Position numbers and translations under genes: made by a program. Below the pieces are notes generated by a model, which did not search any database, was not told the origin of the DNA, and worked only from the letters and a program-made list of their open reading frames with translations. From NCBI GenBank assembly GCA_002702965.1, contig PADE01000092.1:2146-10027 (forward strand): a DNA stretch of 7,882 bases. Reading direction: 5' to 3'. Source of the DNA: Planctomycetaceae bacterium. Lineage in GTDB: Bacteria > Planctomycetota > Planctomycetia > Pirellulales > Pirellulaceae. This document shows, piece by piece, positions 6,901-7,882 of the stretch; the first letter of the stretch is position 1; each line of letters opens with the position of its first letter.

Positions 6901-7882
6901 AACAAGTACCCCGGTGTGATGATCGAGCGCCCCAGCTTGTTGCTCAATGCCTGGCCGCTGCGAAGTACCCAGACCAAACAGCAAACGGCAGAGGAGGGCA
7001 CCAAGTTCGCGCCCCAGGCGGAAGAGCCCAAGGAACAGGAGCAGCGCGACGCAGAATCTCAAAAGCGGACGCAAGCGGGCGGTGACTTCGCCAACCTCGA
7101 CTTCCTGTCCGAGTCCTCGGCGCTGCTGTTGAATCTGGCCCCCAACAAGCGCGGCGTGGTTGTCATTCCGAACGAGGCGGTCGGAGCCCATCAGCATCTG
7201 CACGTGGTGGCCGTCGACCCACAATCCACGGCCTATCGCAGCGTATCGCTCTCCGAGACCCCTACCGACTTCCTCGATCTGCGTCTGGCCAAGGGCCTCG
7301 ATCCGGAACGACATTTCACCCAACAGAAGCAGATCAGCGTTGTCGAGCGCGGCGATACGTTTGTGTTGGCCGACATCGCGACCTCGAAGCTCAAATCCTA
7401 CGACAGCCTGGCGAGCGTCTACTCGTTGTACGCCACGCTGACGGGCGATGCGCATCTGCTACAGTTCGGTTTCGTGTTGAACTGGCCGAATCTCGAACCG
7501 GACGAGCGGCGAACTCTGTACTCCAAACACTCCTGCCACGAACTGAACTTCTATCTGTACCAAAAGGACCCCGAGTTCTTTGAAACCGTGGTACGGCCGT
7601 TTATCGCGAACAAGAAAGACAAGACTTTTCTCGACGATTGGTTGCTCGGCGCCGATCTGGAGGACTATCTCCGCCCCTGGAATTACACGCAGCTCAACGC
7701 GGTGGAACGCATTTTGCTGTCACAGCGCCTCGACGACGACCGCCCACACACGGTGCGCGATGTCGACGACCGGTTCGATCTGGTACCTCCCGACATGACC
7801 CGCTTGGACTTTCTCTTCCAGACGGCCCTCAAGGGGAGCAACCTGGAAGTCGGCGAGTCCCTCGCGCTCGACGGAGCTAAGC
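3928..7882 (+). CDS. very large secreted protein with macroglobulin-like (MG2-type) beta-sandwich, 3' end outside window
   Basis: The frame is open for 1318 codons and has no stop before the window ends. Residues 1-21 (MTRLTMLMAGSMLAATAAVQA) form a Sec signal peptide with likely cleavage after VQA. Residues about 22-410 are rich in helix-forming and aromatic residues and include an RAWIKRY helix near 70. At about 425-510, FAAGEEVSLDLYVKNV followed by LIVKVFQVNAQNYY has the alternating pattern and Gly-Glu turn of macroglobulin MG2-type domains. A second beta module follows at about 520-590 (FTVLNEANAIVKDARISL, then DDGRILVPYS), then more beta-rich sequence to about 1010. A charged linker spans about 1012-1055. 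The part after it holds HELNFYLYQKDPEFF (about 1204-1218) and a KDKTFLDDWLL helix (about 1230-1240). No CGEQ thioester is visible. It is probably periplasmic or surface-located; its biochemical role is unknown. Large antisense frames at 3958-4809, 5734-6351 and 6388-7455 are shadows. Confidence 0.85.
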   Translation, partial: MTRLTMLMAGSMLAATAAVQAQQIGYIEDFALAQDRQEALKQLIPGSEDYYYFHCVQLQNTEQFDQVEALLRAWIKRYKQTPRVVEIQNRQALLTYAQNPAESLEQIRRRLNIRFNHQRETVGQKPNLPTQLDPARISREQLTQRAMARHQNLAGFEPTALDWLVRAELNPVRRRHLLELLQRPDHANLPDLIVADLKHRDSKPFGALAIHRQLLRDQLDACLELKPDLLNQQNFVHIYLSKLRPNADLDWRHDPAERGAYLDRLWGFVEPLAPVHNSLKAHVLYRRLHHDRAQGVYDKQRFMTYIRLPRNVGYIEPRFMQLEQNRRYPANLQADFRAVTLLPIVGSDEELVRSYLQHYFIEEMATDPYQPYINDVFLRHQLAEAKIVSGLGEPEQWYSLLPPAMYQALKERIDIAFAHTNRPHFAAGEEVSLDLYVKNVRTLIVKVFQVNAQNYYHEHHREVNTDINLDGLVANDEFSFAYIEPPLRRVRRHFAFPKLQQRGVYVIDFIGNGMSSRVVVRKGKLRHLVGATLAGHRFTVLNEANAIVKDARISLAGRTFTAGDDGRILVPYSTAPARQPIVISDGTFSSLDSFQHAAEDYRLAAGMFVDRESLLNRRTSQLVVRPALYLNGTPVSLSALKEVILTITSKDHQGVLSSQRIKEFKLYEDRESLHTFQTPPRLSQITFQLQAKVPSRSQNKQIDLAVTETFGLNQIDQSDKVEDLHFANIDGEYFLELLGKTGEPRPDRPVQLAIKHRDFRQPVNLALQTDLAGRVELGPLTDIVSVTATGPEKTAHTWNLPLDRHSYHASLHGVAGEAIELPYLGRAEQPSRSEFSLLEMRGETYVADRFDALSIEDGMLRIEELPRGDYQLLLKHSGQPVRIRLTAGVARAGYALGANRHLEQRGVRPLQIVDIDRGREKIRVRLRNASKFARVHVFATRYQPAFSAFAKLGRIVDPEPLRRSVAQTSSLYVAGRNIGDEYRYIIDRRYANKYPGVMIERPSLLLNAWPLRSTQTKQQTAEEGTKFAPQAEEPKEQEQRDAESQKRTQAGGDFANLDFLSESSALLLNLAPNKRGVVVIPNEAVGAHQHLHVVAVDPQSTAYRSVSLSETPTDFLDLRLAKGLDPERHFTQQKQISVVERGDTFVLADIATSKLKSYDSLASVYSLYATLTGDAHLLQFGFVLNWPNLEPDERRTLYSKHSCHELNFYLYQKDPEFFETVVRPFIANKKDKTFLDDWLLGADLEDYLRPWNYTQLNAVERILLSQRLDDDRPHTVRDVDDRFDLVPPDMTRLDFLFQTALKGSNLEVGESLALDGAK

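Noticed and set aside
6388..7455. 355-codon minus-strand open frame
   Set aside because: It is long but antisense to continuous coding sequence, and the plus frame carries the coherent protein. No ribosome binding site or family feature was found.
1..7882. CRISPR arrays, rRNA genes and complete insertion sequences
   Set aside because: No regularly spaced repeats, rRNA signatures, transposase frames or terminal inverted repeats were found.

Overview
The window looks like a chromosomal stretch of a moderately GC-rich bacterium, most likely a planctomycete (Pirellulales-like). This rests on the protein styles seen: a membrane-anchored SGNH hydrolase with a GHWNxxGH signature, a decayed integrase, and a very large secreted beta-sandwich protein. 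No 16S rRNA or other universal marker is present, so the assignment is an impression, not a demonstration.

Layout. Positions 1-411 hold no convincing gene. Positions 412-735 (minus) hold a 107-codon hypothetical reading frame of doubtful reality. Positions 822-1067 (plus) hold a small single-pass membrane protein whose 5' end crosses a run of nine C. Positions 1068-1689 are gene-poor and contain an 18-bp tandem repeat and a minus-strand piece resembling the 3' half of a tRNA-Lys(UUU). Positions 1690-3054 (minus) encode the SGNH/GDSL hydrolase. Positions 3239-3624 (plus) are a degraded tyrosine recombinase catalytic domain, followed by an orphan in-frame C-terminal gene fragment (about 3625-3840). 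From 3928 to the right edge, with a strong Shine-Dalgarno sequence, runs one open reading frame of at least 1318 codons. It encodes an exported protein with a macroglobulin-MG2-like module and continues beyond the window.

The left 3.9 kb reads as a low-density accessory or scar region: integrase remnant, tRNA-like piece, orphan fragment, and an AT-richer isolated SGNH gene. It abuts a well-preserved, more GC-rich long gene. No operon links the recognisable genes: the SGNH gene runs leftwards and the large gene rightwards, with the recombinase debris between them. The most unusual intact element is the giant secreted protein. No thioester motif is visible in the part present, and its function is unknown.
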